Origin: Undaria pinnatifida
Lineage: Eukaryota; Sar; Phaeophyceae; Laminariales; Alariaceae
NCBI GenBank assembly: GCA_012845835.1
Contig: JABAKD010000026.1
Location: 10,850,334-10,914,333 of the forward strand
Direction of reading: 5' to 3'
Length of the DNA: 64,000 bases
Below the pieces are notes generated by a model. That model made no database searches. It was not told the origin of the DNA and was given only the letters and a program-made list of their open reading frames with translations. Below, in pieces: positions 45,077 to 59,160 of this stretch (position 1 is its first letter; the number at the start of each line of letters is the position of its first letter). The translations under genes were made by a program, and so were the position numbers.

Positions 45077-45954
45077 GTGTCTACCGCTACGGCGAGCGAA
45101 CGTGGTTGGTCTCCCGGGACGGATGTGATGTTGGAGGTGATTCGGTTGGCCGTGAATGAGCAACTTCCGACTCTAATGCCTGCGTTGTACACTTGTTCGA
45201 CGACAACGGAACGGCGGCCATACGCCTCGTTGTATGCTATGTGGCGGGTTTTAGTGACTAAGCGCATGATAAGACACCCTCAGTCAACGGCGACACATTT
45301 ATTTTCTGTGCCTGTTTCTTCGACGGGAGCGCGGTCATCCGCCCCGTCGGGGCCCCCGCCCGCCGATCATGGGCGCGGCCACGGCCGAGTGCCGTGCAAG
45401 TTGCTTTCGTGGCAGACGGGATCAATCCATCATCCAAACGTCATGCCCATTGATGATTTATCTGACACTCGGCTTGATCACACATCGAACTGCGGTCCAC
45501 TAGAAGAGCATCATTATGCAGAAGTTTTCGCCGTTAGTGCCTCGTTCAAGACCGACGACCCTCCCCGTTGGAGCGGTTTTCTTTCACCTCGCGCTAATGC
45601 CTTCCGAGAAAACGGGAGTCTTTGCCTGAACTGCCACGACAACAACCACTCCTTCAAGCATTATAGGCATCCTTTCCTTCCCGCGAGTGTCAACTTGGTC
45701 AACTTGGCGACGGTGACGCATACCGACGTTGGCAAACGCGCATGATCTGCTACCGTCGAGACGGCAAATCTTCTCACCCGATCAACCACAAGAAAGATCG
45801 TCGCCACCATTCAGATCATTCGCGAAAGTACCACCAGGATCAGAGCCAGATAAACTGTCACAACGATTACACGTACACGTCGGATCACCGTGGTGGTATA
45901 CCGCTCTCGCCCGCCTCTTCTGCCCCCCGCTTCTGCTCCTGGAATGCGATTTAG
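45077..45954 (+). pseudogene. Gag-like zinc-knuckle frame, copy 2, with extra frameshift
   Basis: Equivalent of 20,413-21,291. The knuckle reads C-LN-C-HDNN-H-SFKH-Y (Tyr instead of Ser in the last ligand position). A missing base near 45,726 breaks the frame (first part ends at 45,745; the rest is readable from about 45,742 to 45,954). The two substitutions within seven bases at the knuckle look like real sequence differences rather than homopolymer errors. Confidence 0.5.
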
Positions 45955-46951
45955 AGCCGCCCATAACCCGGGAGGAAGTCCTGACGAGCAACACACTGGC
46001 ACATTCCGTACCAAAAATTGACCGTTCGACCACGGTGCTCTTGGTGAGAACTATTTTGGTTTCAGAAGGTACTCGTGTACCTGTTGCTAGCCTGTCCAAA
46101 AACGCAGCACAAATTGCCTCTGTTAAGAGCCCACGGGATCCTACGCGGTCTGCGGACAATTCTCACGGCGTAGTACCGGCGGCGGGAACTATTAATAGCG
46201 CTTTGAGCGTGGTTCATCGGAGCCAGGTAATGGTTTTCAACAGCGAGAACCCGCGCTTCCACCGACATTCTCCTCGGTCGTAGTCTGAGGTCGACGACGG
46301 GAACCGCGGCTCCAGCGCCGTTCCCCTCAGCCGCGGCATAAACTCGGCAATGGAGGTACCGCTCCAAAGGCCATCCCCATCAACCATGGCACGGGATCCT
46401 GCACTTTGCACGCTCCCCCCCTGGCACGCGTCGCGCAGTAATATAGCTGCGGTGACGGCGCGTCGCCTTTTAACGCGAACGTGTCTATCCCGCTATCTCC
46501 CTGACCAGGCGGTGGCGGTCGGTTCGAGATGTGAGCAGCCAACACTAAAGCGCCGAGATCTTTCGTGAGGCTTGATCCGGTGTTTGTTCGCCATAGCAGC
46601 AGGCACCCTGTCCATTTTTCCATCAAAGAGGAGTCGACAAGATTGGTTACCTAGTCTCCATTCTCCAGGAGCCCCAACGGAAAAGAGCCTCCTCGGGTAA
46701 AACAAATATTTCCGCCTGCCCGAGCCCCGCTCCATAAGACGCCCACATAATTTACGGGCCATGCTTCGTCTTTTAGCACGATAACCCACGTACGTCGAGC
46801 TACGTCTGCCCCAGTGGTACAAGAAGAATATCCAACACCTCGGTACGGGCCTTTGGTGACGCCACGGCCTCGACCCTGATCAGCTGGACGCAATTCCCGT
46901 AAGGTTATGGAAGAATCGCGCCGCTCGCCAAGCAGAAACAGCTCAAAGTCC

Positions 46952-47592
46952 CTGTCCTTCCGGGCGCAGTTTGAGCAGTTTTATACGGCAAAGAGGAAAT
47001 ATACCAGGACGCGATAAACCGTGGGTGAGGACTCCATTCGTTCTCCCGAGGCCTGGTGTTCCTGAGGCGGACACCATAGGTCCAAAGTGCCGAGGTCTGG
47101 GGTTCCTAGAGGGGGACATTGCAGGCCCATATGCCCAACGAGGCTACCCAGGGGTTGGCACCGCCGGTGTCGGATTTTTTTTGGTGCAGTGAGGAAGGCT
47201 TCTTACGAGTTTCCGCCAGTGAATGAGGACAACCCGACGCGAGAAACCGCTGGTTCAGACTCGCATCATGCTCCCGAGGCCTGGTGTTTCCCGCGAGGAG
47301 ACACTACAGGCCCAAACCGTCGACGGCTGATGTTCCCAGAAGCGGACAATGCAGACCCTAATGTCCAACGAGGCTACACGGGTTGGCGCCGTCGGTTATT
47401 GCCATTTTTCGGGCGCAGTTAAATTAAATTCATACATTTTTCTGCCAACGAACCAAGCATGCCCGTAGCTAGAAACCGCGGGTTTGGATTTGCGTCGTGC
47501 TCCCGAGGCCTGATGTTCCTGGACGGGGATGTTGCAGGCCCAAATTCTAACACGGCATTTGCCCTTCTCTCGAACACTCCACAGAAAAAGTG
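46952..47592 (+). repeat. 228-bp minisatellite, copy 2
   Basis: Equivalent of 22,290-22,930; no difference noticed. Confidence 0.75.
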
Positions 47593-48122
47593 TTGTTGTT
47601 CTAGCGGCCCCCATCCTGTCTTTCACCGTGGTCCCCTTCGTCGTTTGTCGTAGACGACGTGCCATATTCTCGCTGGAAGCAGCATATGATGGCCGAAAAG
47701 ACCAGATTGTTCCAAGACCATCGAGCAGTGGAGCTCATCATGACGTCGCCTAGTCCAAGCACACGCAAACACATCCGTCGAGGCGTGCGCAGCTTAGACT
47801 CCGGTGTTGGGGACTTGGACGAGCAAAACGCCGTGTTATCTGGCACCTACACTCGATTCAAATATAATCCAGCCATAAAAAACAAATCGTTTGAGCTCTG
47901 AAAACAAGCGTCTGGCTGAAGTCAGCCCTTTGGACCTAGTGTGGGGCATTGGTCTCCGGCAGGATGATCTCAGGGTCATACCATGCTAGAGAAGTGGAAA
48001 ATTCATCTCGGTGAGACGTTTTATTGTTTCGCGATACTATTCGCGACAGTGAGACCGGATCGGCGCACCCGGCCTCCCCTAGTTGGTTCCACAGCTGCAC
48101 TGCGAATGCAAGAACTACCGTA
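47592..48122 (+). pseudogene. NADAR-domain relic, copy 2
   Basis: Equivalent of 22,930-23,460 with the same frame breaks, the same Glu-to-Lys change and the same intact PLDLVWGIGL signature (main frame 47,605-47,901; second block 47,903-47,986). Shared disabling changes mean it was already dead before any duplication, or that this is the same locus assembled twice. Confidence 0.8.
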
Positions 48123-48123
48123 A

Positions 48124-51100
48124 TTGTGCGAGTCATCTCACAAGCCGGAGTCATCCCACATGCCAGAGTCATCGCACCCCTGTGCGTTAATTTTTCAAGT
48201 TTGGAATAACTTAATTCATTTTCAGCACAGGGGTCGGAGTCATCGCACCCCTGTGCGATGACTTCGATATTGGTGCTCCCTTCGAGCGTGAGGTTGCATG
48301 CTGTGGCGTGTGACCTCAGGATGAAAATTGTGCCACGATTCGTTTCTCTAGCGGTTTGTAACTGGGGCTCAAAGCTGTTTGTAGCAGGTGCATATCATAC
48401 ATACGTAGAAAAAACTCTCGCTTTTGTTATTTTTTATTCGGCGCCCGCACAAAAAAAAATAAAGCACCACCGGCCCTGCCACGATGCGGTGCTGACCTAC
48501 CTAGTATTGCTGTACCTCATGCAACAGAACGACGGCAGCCGACAACTCCGTACCTACCTACCGACGACACACCTCCCTTCCGCCGTTTATCATTTCTTCG
48601 CAGACAACACCACAAACCAACTCGAATCCTACCGTCACCAGTCGTAGCACTATAACTACTTCAAGTACAGTACAAGCCACCAAACGTTTTCGTGTGTACT
48701 GGCCGAGACCACCCACCACAGGCCGTGCCTGCCGGCACATCGAATGTACCTACCATCCCCGGCTAGATATGATTCACAGCTCGTCGTCTACCACCTCTAC
48801 CTCGCACCCCGTCTCCGCATTTTGTACGAACTCTACGTCGCAGTCGCTTATAAAAGCTCTACATCGCTGTCCTCCACCTCGCCGGCGGGCAGCAATGTCG
48901 CGTCGACCTCTTCCTGTGCCGGGGTGATGAGGTTCTCCTTGGCAGCGTCGCCCGCGGGCTTATCTGGCAGGCGAAGTGGAGGCAGAGAAACGCCAGGGTG
49001 TGCTTCCTCCCACTCGACGCGCTGCTGCTGAAGAAGCTCGCGGTAGCCGGCGCCGAAGTTGTGCACGCACCAGTCGTGGTCCTCGCTCCCATCCAGCGCA
49101 AGCGTGAGGCCACAGATCTTGAAGCAAGTCTTGACCGTGTCCGCGGTGATGGACGCCCACGCCTTCTTGCACCACGTAGACACGGCCCCACGGCCTGGCG
49201 GCCGCAGGTTGCCTGTCTTGGGATCAGTGACGGCTTTGACACTGTAGGGGTGTACATTCCCCGGAGGAGCCAGCTTGTTGAGCATGCGGTCCAGCGGCTG
49301 CAGAAGAGGAGTCAACCCGCCCGGGATCAGGAGGACCGTGGTGTTTGCTCGCTTGAGTAGATCGTCTTTGAACGCCTGGTCGCAGTGGCACTTGAAATCA
49401 TTCAAGACCAAGATGGCGGAGCGCTGCTGCATGATGCTCCCGTTGTTCGGGCAGGGCTGCCATCTTTCCGACACCCACAGCTTGCACTCCCGGGCGTCAC
49501 ACTAGCTGCTCTCCTGCACACCGAAAGATTTGCCCCCAGCCGGGTGACCGTTCTTCGTGCGGTTCGCCGGGAGGATCTCTGCCGCGATGGACTTCGCCCG
49601 TGTCTGCGCCCGCTTGCCCTTCCCCCGCGAAGACGGCGGGATGAACGGCGTGCCCCTGAAGATGATCCGCAGAGGCACCTTGCCGCCGTCCGCCATGACA
49701 GCGAGACAGAGCGTGAATCGCTCCTTCTCCTTGCCTGCGTGGAGAAAACAATCATGGGTTGCAAGGAGGGGTCGTCAGGGACAACGAGAAGACCTGACAC
49801 AAAAGAGCTACAAATACTGTATTCGGCAGTTGGTACGGTTAATTAAATAAGTATGTACAGGTGGTGCAATACAGTAGCAAATTTCAGACGAAGAAACATG
49901 AATACCTGGTACAGCAGTATTTTTCGGACGAGGAAAAAACAATACCTTGTGCAACAGGAAATTTCGGACGAGGAAAAATGCATACACACGAAAAAAAACA
50001 CACGACACACACACCCAAAAAAACAGCTACGTATAAACGAAGAAACTTTATTATCAAGCACACTTCCAGGACCCTCCGGTGCTGATACGAGCGTACTTCG
50101 CATTCTTCTTCTCCCGGGTTGGCTCCACCGGCATTTCGTGCTGCACCGGCGTCTGGTCTATGTTGCCGAGCTCTTCGAAAAGCTCCTTCGTCACGGACTC
50201 CAACTGCGTGGGACTCAGATCCTTTCCCTCGACGGGCTTCTCGCCAGGAGCACACGGGTTTCGCCGAGCGTAGATTTCGCCGGCGCGATTCAGGAGGGCG
50301 TCGCAAAGCTTCATCACCGTCGTCCACGCCATACCCTCGTGTCCATTCGGTAGCTTTTGGTCCACGCTGGTGCGGCGGCGGATGCTGAGTCCATGGCGGG
50401 CGCGAAAGCGACGGTACCAGTTGTTGAACTTCGTGCGGTACCCGTCCGCTGCCTCTGGCGTCGCGGTGGCAGACAGGGCGCCGAGAATGTCAAGCTTCAG
50501 CTCCAGCAACTTGTTCATGACCCCCCTGCTGCCACACCCGCGGTGCACCTTCCGTTGCTCGTTGATGAAATCCATCAGCTGCTCTTCGACACTGGCCGTC
50601 GAAAGTGCAACTCCAGGGTGCACCGCTTTGGTCTACGAGAAGGAGCATTTGCTCTTGACAGCTTTTCTCTTCTTCGCCTCGTCGCCAACCCAGTCGACGA
50701 CACGCCGTCGGTCGATGTTGAGGACCTTTGCTGCTCCCGAGTTGCCCACCTCCTGGCCATCTTCGCAGATGACTCTCAATAATTCACAACTCTCAGTTTG
50801 AACCTAATCGGGTAGCTCCCTTTTCCACCTACAGCTCCGGACCTTTCGACTGCGAAGCCAGGCCCCGGGTACTTGCGCTTGGCATGGTGAGCCGGCGGTA
50901 GGTCGGTCACCGCTGGCATTTCCTCGATGGCCTCCCCTGCTGCCCGCGGGTCCGCGAGGGGCGTGGCTGATGCGCCAGAAGGCGGGACCGCAGCAGCAGT
51001 TGTAGCAGGTGGAGGAACAGCAGCAGATGCTGCTGGAGAGGCAGTAGCAGATGCGGCAGTGGGAACAGTAGTAGAGGTACCACTCGGTGGGGCGGCAGCC

Positions 51101-51682
51101 GCCGCGCCTGCACCTTCCGACATGGTAGAGCGTGCTCGTGTGTGCTGAGTTGCCACAAGCACATCTCTGGGCTCTCGGGTGATTTTTTAGTTAACAGTAA
51201 TCCGCCGCTTTCGCCCTTTTCCGCCGCTTTTTGTCAGTTGGGTTTTTCGTGTTTTGGTGCTGTGTGTGCTCTGGTTGCGGTACGGACGAACCGCAGGAAT
51301 GCAGGCATACAGGCAGCAGTGCCTATCAGTTTCCACCGTAGGGGCATGTTTCGTGTAGCACATGATAGAGTTAGGTGTCGCACAGGGAGGACGTTCAAAA
51401 GGTGCGCCACCAGTACAGCAGTGGGGGGGGTGGTTTCCTATGTATTGCACATACATGTCGGCCGCACAGGGGTGTGCGTTCACATCACAGCACGGCAGGG
51501 TGTTTGATTTGCTCAGAATCGCACATGTCGGAGTTACCGCACAGGGGTGTGCGTCAAAACGGGAAATCAAATCATTTATTTCATTTTCCGCACAGGGGCC
51601 GGAGTCATGCACATGCCGGATAAAAATCAAAGTCAGGAATCATTTAAAAATCGATCGCGCGGGGGTGCGATGACTCGAACAA
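48124..51682 (-). mobile_element. pogo/Tigger-like element, copy 2
   Basis: Equivalent of 23,462-27,020, including the sub-terminal hairpin at 48,239-48,264. Confidence 0.75.
48848..51123 (-). pseudogene. pogo/CENP-B-type transposase, copy 2, same breaks
   Basis: Equivalent of 24,186-26,461. The ATG is at 51,123. The psq-HTH frame break, both TAG stops (~50,632 and 49,502-49,504) and the ~320-bp interruption (49,750-50,069) are all present. No difference from copy 1 was noticed in the translated parts. Confidence 0.9.
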
Positions 51683-51808
51683 CAACTGTAAGCAATCGCG
51701 GCCACGTCGTGGCCGGGCCGATAACGGTGGCCAGCGCTCGCAAAGCTTTCCTTTCAGAGTTCCCGACCAATTTCTCGGGCGCGTTGGTCAACTAAAAGCC
51801 GTGAAGGT

Positions 51809-52252
51809 TTGGGGATAGATTCTGGCGTCGGTCCTGACCTTGGGCGGACCCCGGCTACGATACGTGGGCCCTTTTTTGGTCCATTTTTAGCATTGGCTAG
51901 GGGTCACTCGCGCAAGTACCCCCTCTGTTCCTCTGCGATTTTACGTGTTCTTGGTGCGAAGAAACTTGACGAAATTAGTCCACAATGGAACGGTTATACT
52001 GGCTTCCCCCAAATCAACGCCTAACGCATTATTTTCCGTGAGGTTCTGAGTACCTCGCGCGAGTGGCTCAAATCCGGTAGTGAAAATTGGAGGGGTCTCC
52101 CCTACTGTAGTCTTGGTCGGCTGTCAGAACACGGCCCCTGTTTTGTCGGGGGTACTGTGATGCTGAACGACGTGTCCTTCAATATGAAAATTGCGTACAT
52201 CGATCAAGTAACGCTCGACTCGGAGAGGCACTGGACCCTTTTAGATTAGGGA
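51809..52252 (+). pseudogene. Unrecognised decayed ORF, copy 2
   Basis: Equivalent of 27,147-27,590, with the same single in-frame TAA (52,022-52,024). Confidence 0.4.
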
Positions 52253-52619
52253 ATCGGCGGCGTTGGTTGGGCTCCTAAACGCCTCCGAGGGTGCTGTGGG
52301 GAACAACGTTCCTCATATCCTTCTGTCATAAGGCCCAGGAGATCATTCGCGAAGTGGGGAACCTCAATGCACGAGTCCAGCGGTAGCTTTAACTCGTCAC
52401 CGTGTTCAGTTGCGCACTCGACTACAGCAAGCGTCAACGGTGTCGCCGATTTTCTGCCACACGCTTGCCAGAGCTTGCTACGGAGTACGACTACAGCGGC
52501 TTGACAAGTTTCAACCCCGTAGGGCTGACAAGCCCCCACCGCGTTGTAGATAGCGGTACCTACCTCGTACGGACCAGCTGGCTGCGCGCTCCCTCCTCGC
52601 CGATCTCAGGGGTCGGTTA

Positions 52620-52772
52620 AGGTGGACTCGTGCCCCGCACCGGACGCACTGATGCGCGTTGACTGGTGCCTTGCACTGAACGTACTGCCATGGGTAGACT
52701 CGTGGCCCTCACTGAAAACTGTCTTGGGTGGGCTCGTGCCCCGCACTGAACATGCTACCTTGGGTGGGCTTC
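52620..52772 (+). repeat. 42-bp tandem repeat, copy 2
   Basis: Equivalent of 27,958-28,110. Confidence 0.6.
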
Positions 52773-53882
52773 TTCTTACTTCTGCCACCTCTCACGATTT
52801 CGCACACACGATATTACGATTGACGGCCATTTGTCTTCCCAGGGAAGATTCGTCGCTCGTGTTTCTGCCTTGGTCGCCACTACCGAATGCTGTACCGGTC
52901 GCGGGTTGATTTCTCCTGCCGCTGACACCGTTTTCGCGTCGATTTTGGCCATACTTATCGAGAGCGAGATCATCTCCGCAGACGACCTGGCTGCAGTGAC
53001 GCCCGTTTCACAGCCGATTCCTCTATTAAGGAGTCGCACACAGGAGACGGAACCCGACGCGACCACCGGTTGGACTGTGTCCGTCTCTGCCTTGCTTTGC
53101 ACTCCAGCCCCTCAGTCGTCGACGACGCGTCGACGAACAGCGACAGCAACCGGTAATTTACCCTTCTGTAGATTATGGCTACGGGTCCGGCGGGGCTTCT
53201 CGGCCATCCTCCAGACGAATTAGAACTACGCCGTGTGTCCGACGGCCGCGTCTGGCTTCACCCGCTGCCGCGACTCCTGGTCTTGCCGACTAGCTGGTTC
53301 GCACGGTGCCATCTGCGTCCGACAGCGACCACGCAGAGCCTATAAGAACTCCTCTCTTACAGCTCACGCCTTCTCCTGGTGACACACCGACTGCACATAC
53401 ATGGTCGGACGCCCTTGGCGACGCTTCTGGATCCCGGTTAGCTGATCCGTCGCTCGTTGTTCGCATGCCGATCGGGAGCGAGAGCAGCACGCTGAGTCGA
53501 CGTGCCACGCCAAGATGCAGTACATCTTTACCGGCCGGACATCGGTCCTGCCGCCCGAGCTTTTGGCGTACTACCCCTCGCACAGGCGTCCAATCCCATA
53601 GACATCCAGAAATTGGGGGGTAGGGGTGGACTACATACAACCGACGACGATATCGTCCTACTCGTCCGTAGCCGGACCCTGCTGCTAAACCCCCTTCTCA
53701 GTGCCGGGCCAGGGTTCGGGTAAAATGCCGCCATCTGAGGTGCAGGACTGTCTCTTCTCCGTCGTTGTTCCATTTCACCCTGCCGACGCCCTCCACAGCC
53801 CCGAACCGGGGGGAGATCAGGGTAATCTGTTCGCGCGTGACGTGGTACGGGGCTAAGCCCAGGCCTGTGAGTCTCTTCTCTT
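52773..53882 (+). pseudogene. Unrecognised decayed coding region, copy 2
   Basis: Equivalent of 28,111-29,220, with the same stops. Confidence 0.35.
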
Positions 53883-54435
53883 TGTTATGTGTGTCGTATT
53901 TGGTCTACTTCTATTTTTGGCTAAACAATTCCCCTCCTCGCAGGGCTGTAAGTGATGCCACCTTCCACCCCAGGTATTAGTTGTTTTCTCGTCTAAGCAA
54001 CCGCCACACCGACGGCCCGCGGAAGGTTTTTGGCACGATTTCTCCTTTGTATTTGAGCTTGTTTTCTTCTTGATATCTACCAGGGATAGCCTCGCCATAG
54101 TATAGATTTTTTTGGACATGTTGCCGTAGAGTTTTTCCTCACCCCGGCCGCCACAACGCCGGTATGCGACAGATTCTACGGCCTCTTCTGCCCCCCCCCC
54201 CCGGCCACACCGGCGGTATGCGGCAGTTGTTTGATGGGTGGCGTTTGCCTTGTGGTAGGGTCTGCGTTTCTTTCAACTATGTTTGTTCGCGTGTTTCTGG
54301 CTCCATAGCCATACCGTTAGAGGTGTGGCAGTGGTTTCGAGGAGCCGAATCTTCGACTCATGGTTTACTTCGAAGAACCAGAGTTTCACCCAATTTTCCA
54401 CATTTCTGCATTTGCTGCTCATCAAGGCGGGCTAG

Positions 54436-54707
54436 TTCTACGATACGGCCTCAGAGGGCCTTCAAATATCCGAATTGAGATATTTTGGATGGGTTTCGTA
54501 TGATAAGATTGGCATTAAAATATTTATGATAGTCGGGAAATGGATCGGAGGCACGTGCCTTCTATCTCAGAAGCCATCGGGTTCTCTGGTGGATATATTA
54601 AAGCTACGTCTCTCTTAAAGGCTAAGAAAGTGAGTATTCTCCGAGGACCTGCTCAGTTGGCAAAACTGCAGGGGACACTCTGTGTCCCCGCCCTATACTA
54701 TTACGCA
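54436..54707 (+). repeat. 3' LTR, copy 2
   Basis: Equivalent of 29,774-30,045. Confidence 0.8.
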
Positions 54708-54964
54708 ACTAACCAACTCGCCGCTACAAGCTACAGCGGTTGGGCTGCCTGCACTGTACGAACCGCACGATAATCGCGAGCGCAAACAAACTCGCCTGCT
54801 GTCTGGATTGCTGTCGGAGTAACGACCCGCGGTTATGCAGTAAAAATAGAGAAATCGAACCAAAAACCACCATGCAAATAGCAATGATCATCCCGCGTCT
54901 TCCCGAGCTATCTGGCAGGTTGCAGCGCAGCTTCGACCCACGTGCCTGAGAATTGAAAATTGTG
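54708..54964 (+). repeat. Family B 3' part, copy 2
   Basis: Equivalent of 30,046-30,302. Confidence 0.75.
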
Positions 54965-55861
54965 TACGAGCTGCAAGGTATATTTCGACATCATATATTG
55001 CTTCGACGGTGGCAATACATTGGTGTACAGAATAATATGTACAAGAAAACGTAGCTTGCAAACGAGTGTCAATGACATCAGGCGCCTTGTCAATGGAGCT
55101 GGTGCTGAGATAGTCAACTGCTGCCGACAGAGTATACCGGTGCTGTACATACAGTAGTCCAGCAGTAACAGGGTCTTAATAATAGGTGCGTCGTCAAAAC
55201 AGGGCACCCATCTCCCCCCAGCGGAAACGTTACACCACACACAAAGCGACGGCTCGCAGTGTTCGGTAGCTGCAGCAGCGGTAAGCCCTACTGCTGTCGC
55301 TCTAGTGCCGAGATTCGCCCGTGCGAGCTAGGATGGTGCTGCGACTCGGGCGCAAGGCCAGGCAAAAAAAATATTGTGGTCGAACCCTCGTCATACCACA
55401 TGGTACACCACAGCAGGAATCATGGGTACGAGTTTGATGCCGGATACCAGGTAGTATTTGTGGTGTTCTCTATCACACAGCTACAGCAAGCAGTTGTCCT
55501 CGCGCCTGGCGATAAAGCCAGGCGATACCACGGCTCTTCGGGGCCTCCCGCTCCACCTAGAACTGTGTTCATGGCTGTTTTTGATACCAGTCACTACGAC
55601 TGAAGTCATCGTCACTACACGCAGCCATGGCCTATAGGCCCCTGCCCAGTAGAAACATAGCACCAATGGAGGCCTTGTATATAGCAGGGTAGACGGGGCG
55701 GCCATCTACAGTTCGCTTTGGGTGAAGTTTTATCAAGGGTACGTGCGGTAACAAAGGCACCGGTCGGTGTGGGACAGCAACCGTTTAATCTGCCGTAAGC
55801 GTGAACACATCTGGGTCTTCCCGAGCGACGGTATGGGAAACGGTTTGCGTTTACTTACCAC

Positions 55862-56162
55862 GGGACAGTTATAGGACCGGGACACGCGGGAAGCGAGTTA
55901 AGTGTCGGCACGGGACGGGACTCCAAGATCTCTCGGTGGAACGGGACGGGACGGGATCTTGGGACGGGTCGGGAACAAGTCCAGAAATCGGTGGGGATCA
56001 TAGTCGAGAAATCGGTCGGAAACATGGTAAGTAATCGATCGGGAACACGGTCGGGGAAAACCGTCTGGAACACACCCGGGAAATCAGTCGGGAAGGTAGT
56101 CGGGAAAAGGTCGAGATATACAGCCCGGAATGATTGGGAACATGACTGAGAACGCGGGCTAG
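55862..56162 (+). repeat. GGGAC/CGGGAA minisatellite, copy 2
   Basis: Equivalent of 31,200-31,500. Confidence 0.6.
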
Positions 56163-57070
56163 AGACAACGGTTGTGAAGAGAGAGTGAATACTATTTTGC
56201 AACCTTTTCTACCACTTGTGTCACTGCATAGGTACTGGTGTGATATTACAAGGTTCCCCTTGGGAGGCGGGGTGACCCAAGGCTGATGATTATTGTGTAC
56301 ACGTATTATACCAGCAGCGGGGGGGGGCAGAGGCGCCGATATCCCCTCGAAGATTTGCGGCACAGCAGTAGTAGTGTTTTAGGCAGCAACTATCTGGCAG
56401 GGAGGGGTGGGGGGGGCAGGGACGCACACTGACTTGGCGTGCTGATGATCACAGTGAGCCCATTTTCATTTGTGGAATCGTACTCGCAGAAGACACCAAC
56501 AACAGCGGCGGTAGCAGCAGCACAGCAGCCACACTACACAAAACAAACACGATTATATATTGAAAAATGTTTGAAACGTCAGCTGTCAGTACGAACGATC
56601 TAATGGTTGAAACTCAACTTCACAATCTGCGTGGTACATGGTTACGAACAAAACACCCGATAAAGGCGGCAAAAATGATCAAAAACTGCACAGGATCCAC
56701 AGAGACATCTGGCCATCTACGCACCTATGGCATACAACGAAACCTATTGGACTCAGTATGGGAAGCATGAGATTTTGTGATAAATCCACGGACGGCGTAA
56801 ATGAGCACAACAAGCACAGTGACACTCTATTAGGAACGTGCAACGAGGAGAGTGAGGGCAGCACCAGCATAAGCAACACACAGCAGCAGCATTGTCGACG
56901 GCCGAGGGCGCAGGATCAGGCGATAGCCCAGCAAGAAACTGTGGCACAGCAGCAGTACTAATAGTGTGTACAGAATTGGCCATCCGGCTAGAGGAGGGGA
57001 GCACGCACAGCACTGGCAATGGATAAATGAGGTCGTGACTACAAACAGCCGATTTGTTTTACACATTTTT

Positions 57071-57282
57071 CGAATTGTGTTGTATATTGTCATTTTCTGT
57101 AGCTTGAGAGGGAGAGAAGCAGGCTGACCTTTCTACCGCAGTACCCAACTCTGCCATATACCCACATGTCTTTGCTCATGAACACATCTTCTTTCCTCCA
57201 CTGTCTGGGTTCTTCTGTGCAAATTGTCAGACGAGTAAGACACCGGGTGGCCCAACGAAATTGACTTCTCCTCCGACAACAA
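57071..57282 (+). repeat. Direct repeat pair, first copy (copy 2)
   Basis: Equivalent of 32,409-32,620. Confidence 0.7.
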
Positions 57283-57701
57283 CATATACCTTTGTGTAAA
57301 CGCTCGCCGCGTGCCACTGAATATAACAACAGAAAATAAGTACACATGCCCTGAGATTTACGAGAATAGTATCTACATCCTCGTCATGTCTCTATCCCCT
57401 CACCATCGAAAGAAAAGGGGCGGGTGGGCAAGAGAAATCACGAATTATATTGTCCAGTGAGCGACCACTGTCCACTTGCAAACAACAGCTCTGTCTATTC
57501 ACGTGTTCTACCAGTCTGCCAGCACCGTGCCGTGCGGTGTCCACCTTGCATCCTCACAAGCGCGATCAACCAAACAATGTCAGCTGCTGCGGTCAAAGGG
57601 AGCTACGTACTTCGTATTCCGACACATGATATGAACCACAACGCCAAATTCTCTCTATGAACAACAAACAACATATCATTCTTATCTTTGTTGTACATAT
57701 C

Positions 57702-57917
57702 GTTCGAATTGTGTTGTAAATCATCATTCTCTGTGGCTTAGGAGGGAGAGCAGCAGGCTGACATGTCTACCGCAGTATCCAACTCTGCCCCATATCCACA
57801 TGTCTCCACTCATAAACACTTCTCCCTCCCTCCACTGTCTGGGTTCTACTGTACGAATTGCCGGACGAGTGAGAAACCGAACGGTCCAACACCATTGACT
57901 CCTCCACAACCGAGGTT
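57702..57917 (+). repeat. Direct repeat pair, second copy (copy 2)
   Basis: Equivalent of 33,040-33,255. Confidence 0.7.
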
Positions 57918-59160
57918 ACTCCGAGACTTCTACAGTTTACCCCGTACAGTATCTTAACCTGGCTGTCTTTGCAAACCCTGGTCAGCTGCTAGTTTACGAG
58001 ACACCTCCGCATTATTCCGAGTGTACACCTTATATGCATCGGATTTCCACCTCCCTTCTCGCCGTATGACTCGTTCCGATACGTCACCTCCAGCTGCAAG
58101 CCTCGAGGCACTTCCTATCCTCAGCGGGTGCAGTGCGTACTCCTCCGCTTTGCGACCTGAATTTCAACTATATTTCTCAACGCTCGCGACGACTAACCAT
58201 ATCTCCACACTCTTACCTGCCTTCCTGAACGGGAAGAGGAACGTACCACGTTTTCACGTAGAGCTGCAAAGCATGACAGTAGTGCTACTACAAGAGCAAT
58301 GGCCCCGCCAGCCTGACCCAACTCAGAACACGGGCCCGAACCTTGCTCCGGGTACGTACAATGACGCTTCCAACTTGAGCCTGGGCGCTTTTATGGCCGC
58401 GGAAATGCACTTTAGCACAATCGTCAACATTCCATTGAAAATACCTCAAATGTCTGTAACCAGAAAAGATCGAAAAATCACTTGGCGTGAGACAATGCTC
58501 TGGGTTCACCACACCTGGGCCATTAGCACATATATCACTTGACCTGGCGAAGAAAAAATAGCTCATGCCCGAACAAAGCCAGAGCACTCTACCCCCCGAA
58601 TCCCAGGAAGGTATCAGTCCCTGCCCCTTGCTCAACATGTCCCACAGTATAGGAAGACGCACCCGTGGCCGTGTTCCCGCCAATGTATGCGATTGCGAGG
58701 TACCTTGCAATACACTCTTGATCAACGGCGACCGGATCGGCAGCGAGATGCCAACATCAATCCGATGGAAATGTTGAATTGCAGCTGGCTTACTTGAAAT
58801 AGTCCCAGCTTGTTAGTCCTGTGGCACACAACATCAAGCAGCGAAATCAATCAAAGATTACACATTGGCCCTCCCACTCACACGGTCGCAGATACCGGTG
58901 CTGCGCGGTTAACCCGCGAGAAGTGTTCCAAGACCGGAAACCCTACGCGTGAATTTTTTCAGACGATCTCGAAACTGATCGACGGAGGTACTGGTGCCCA
59001 AACTTGCTGATCAAAGGTCTGCGCCCGCTTGCCCCAGGTTCTGCTCCTGATTGAGAAAAAACGACGCCAACCTCCACCGTCCAACCTGCGCGTCATCAGC
59101 TGAAACCCTACCTCGTTCAATCGCCGAAGATGACCCCGCCAGCTGACGGAGCCCGCACCA

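Larger units (their letters stand above)
40333..54707 (+). mobile_element. LTR-bounded retroelement, copy-2 equivalent
   Basis: Same structure, nested pogo-like insertion and broken frames as 15,667-30,045. It is not an independent insertion: the flanks and all nested elements are duplicated with it. Confidence 0.75.
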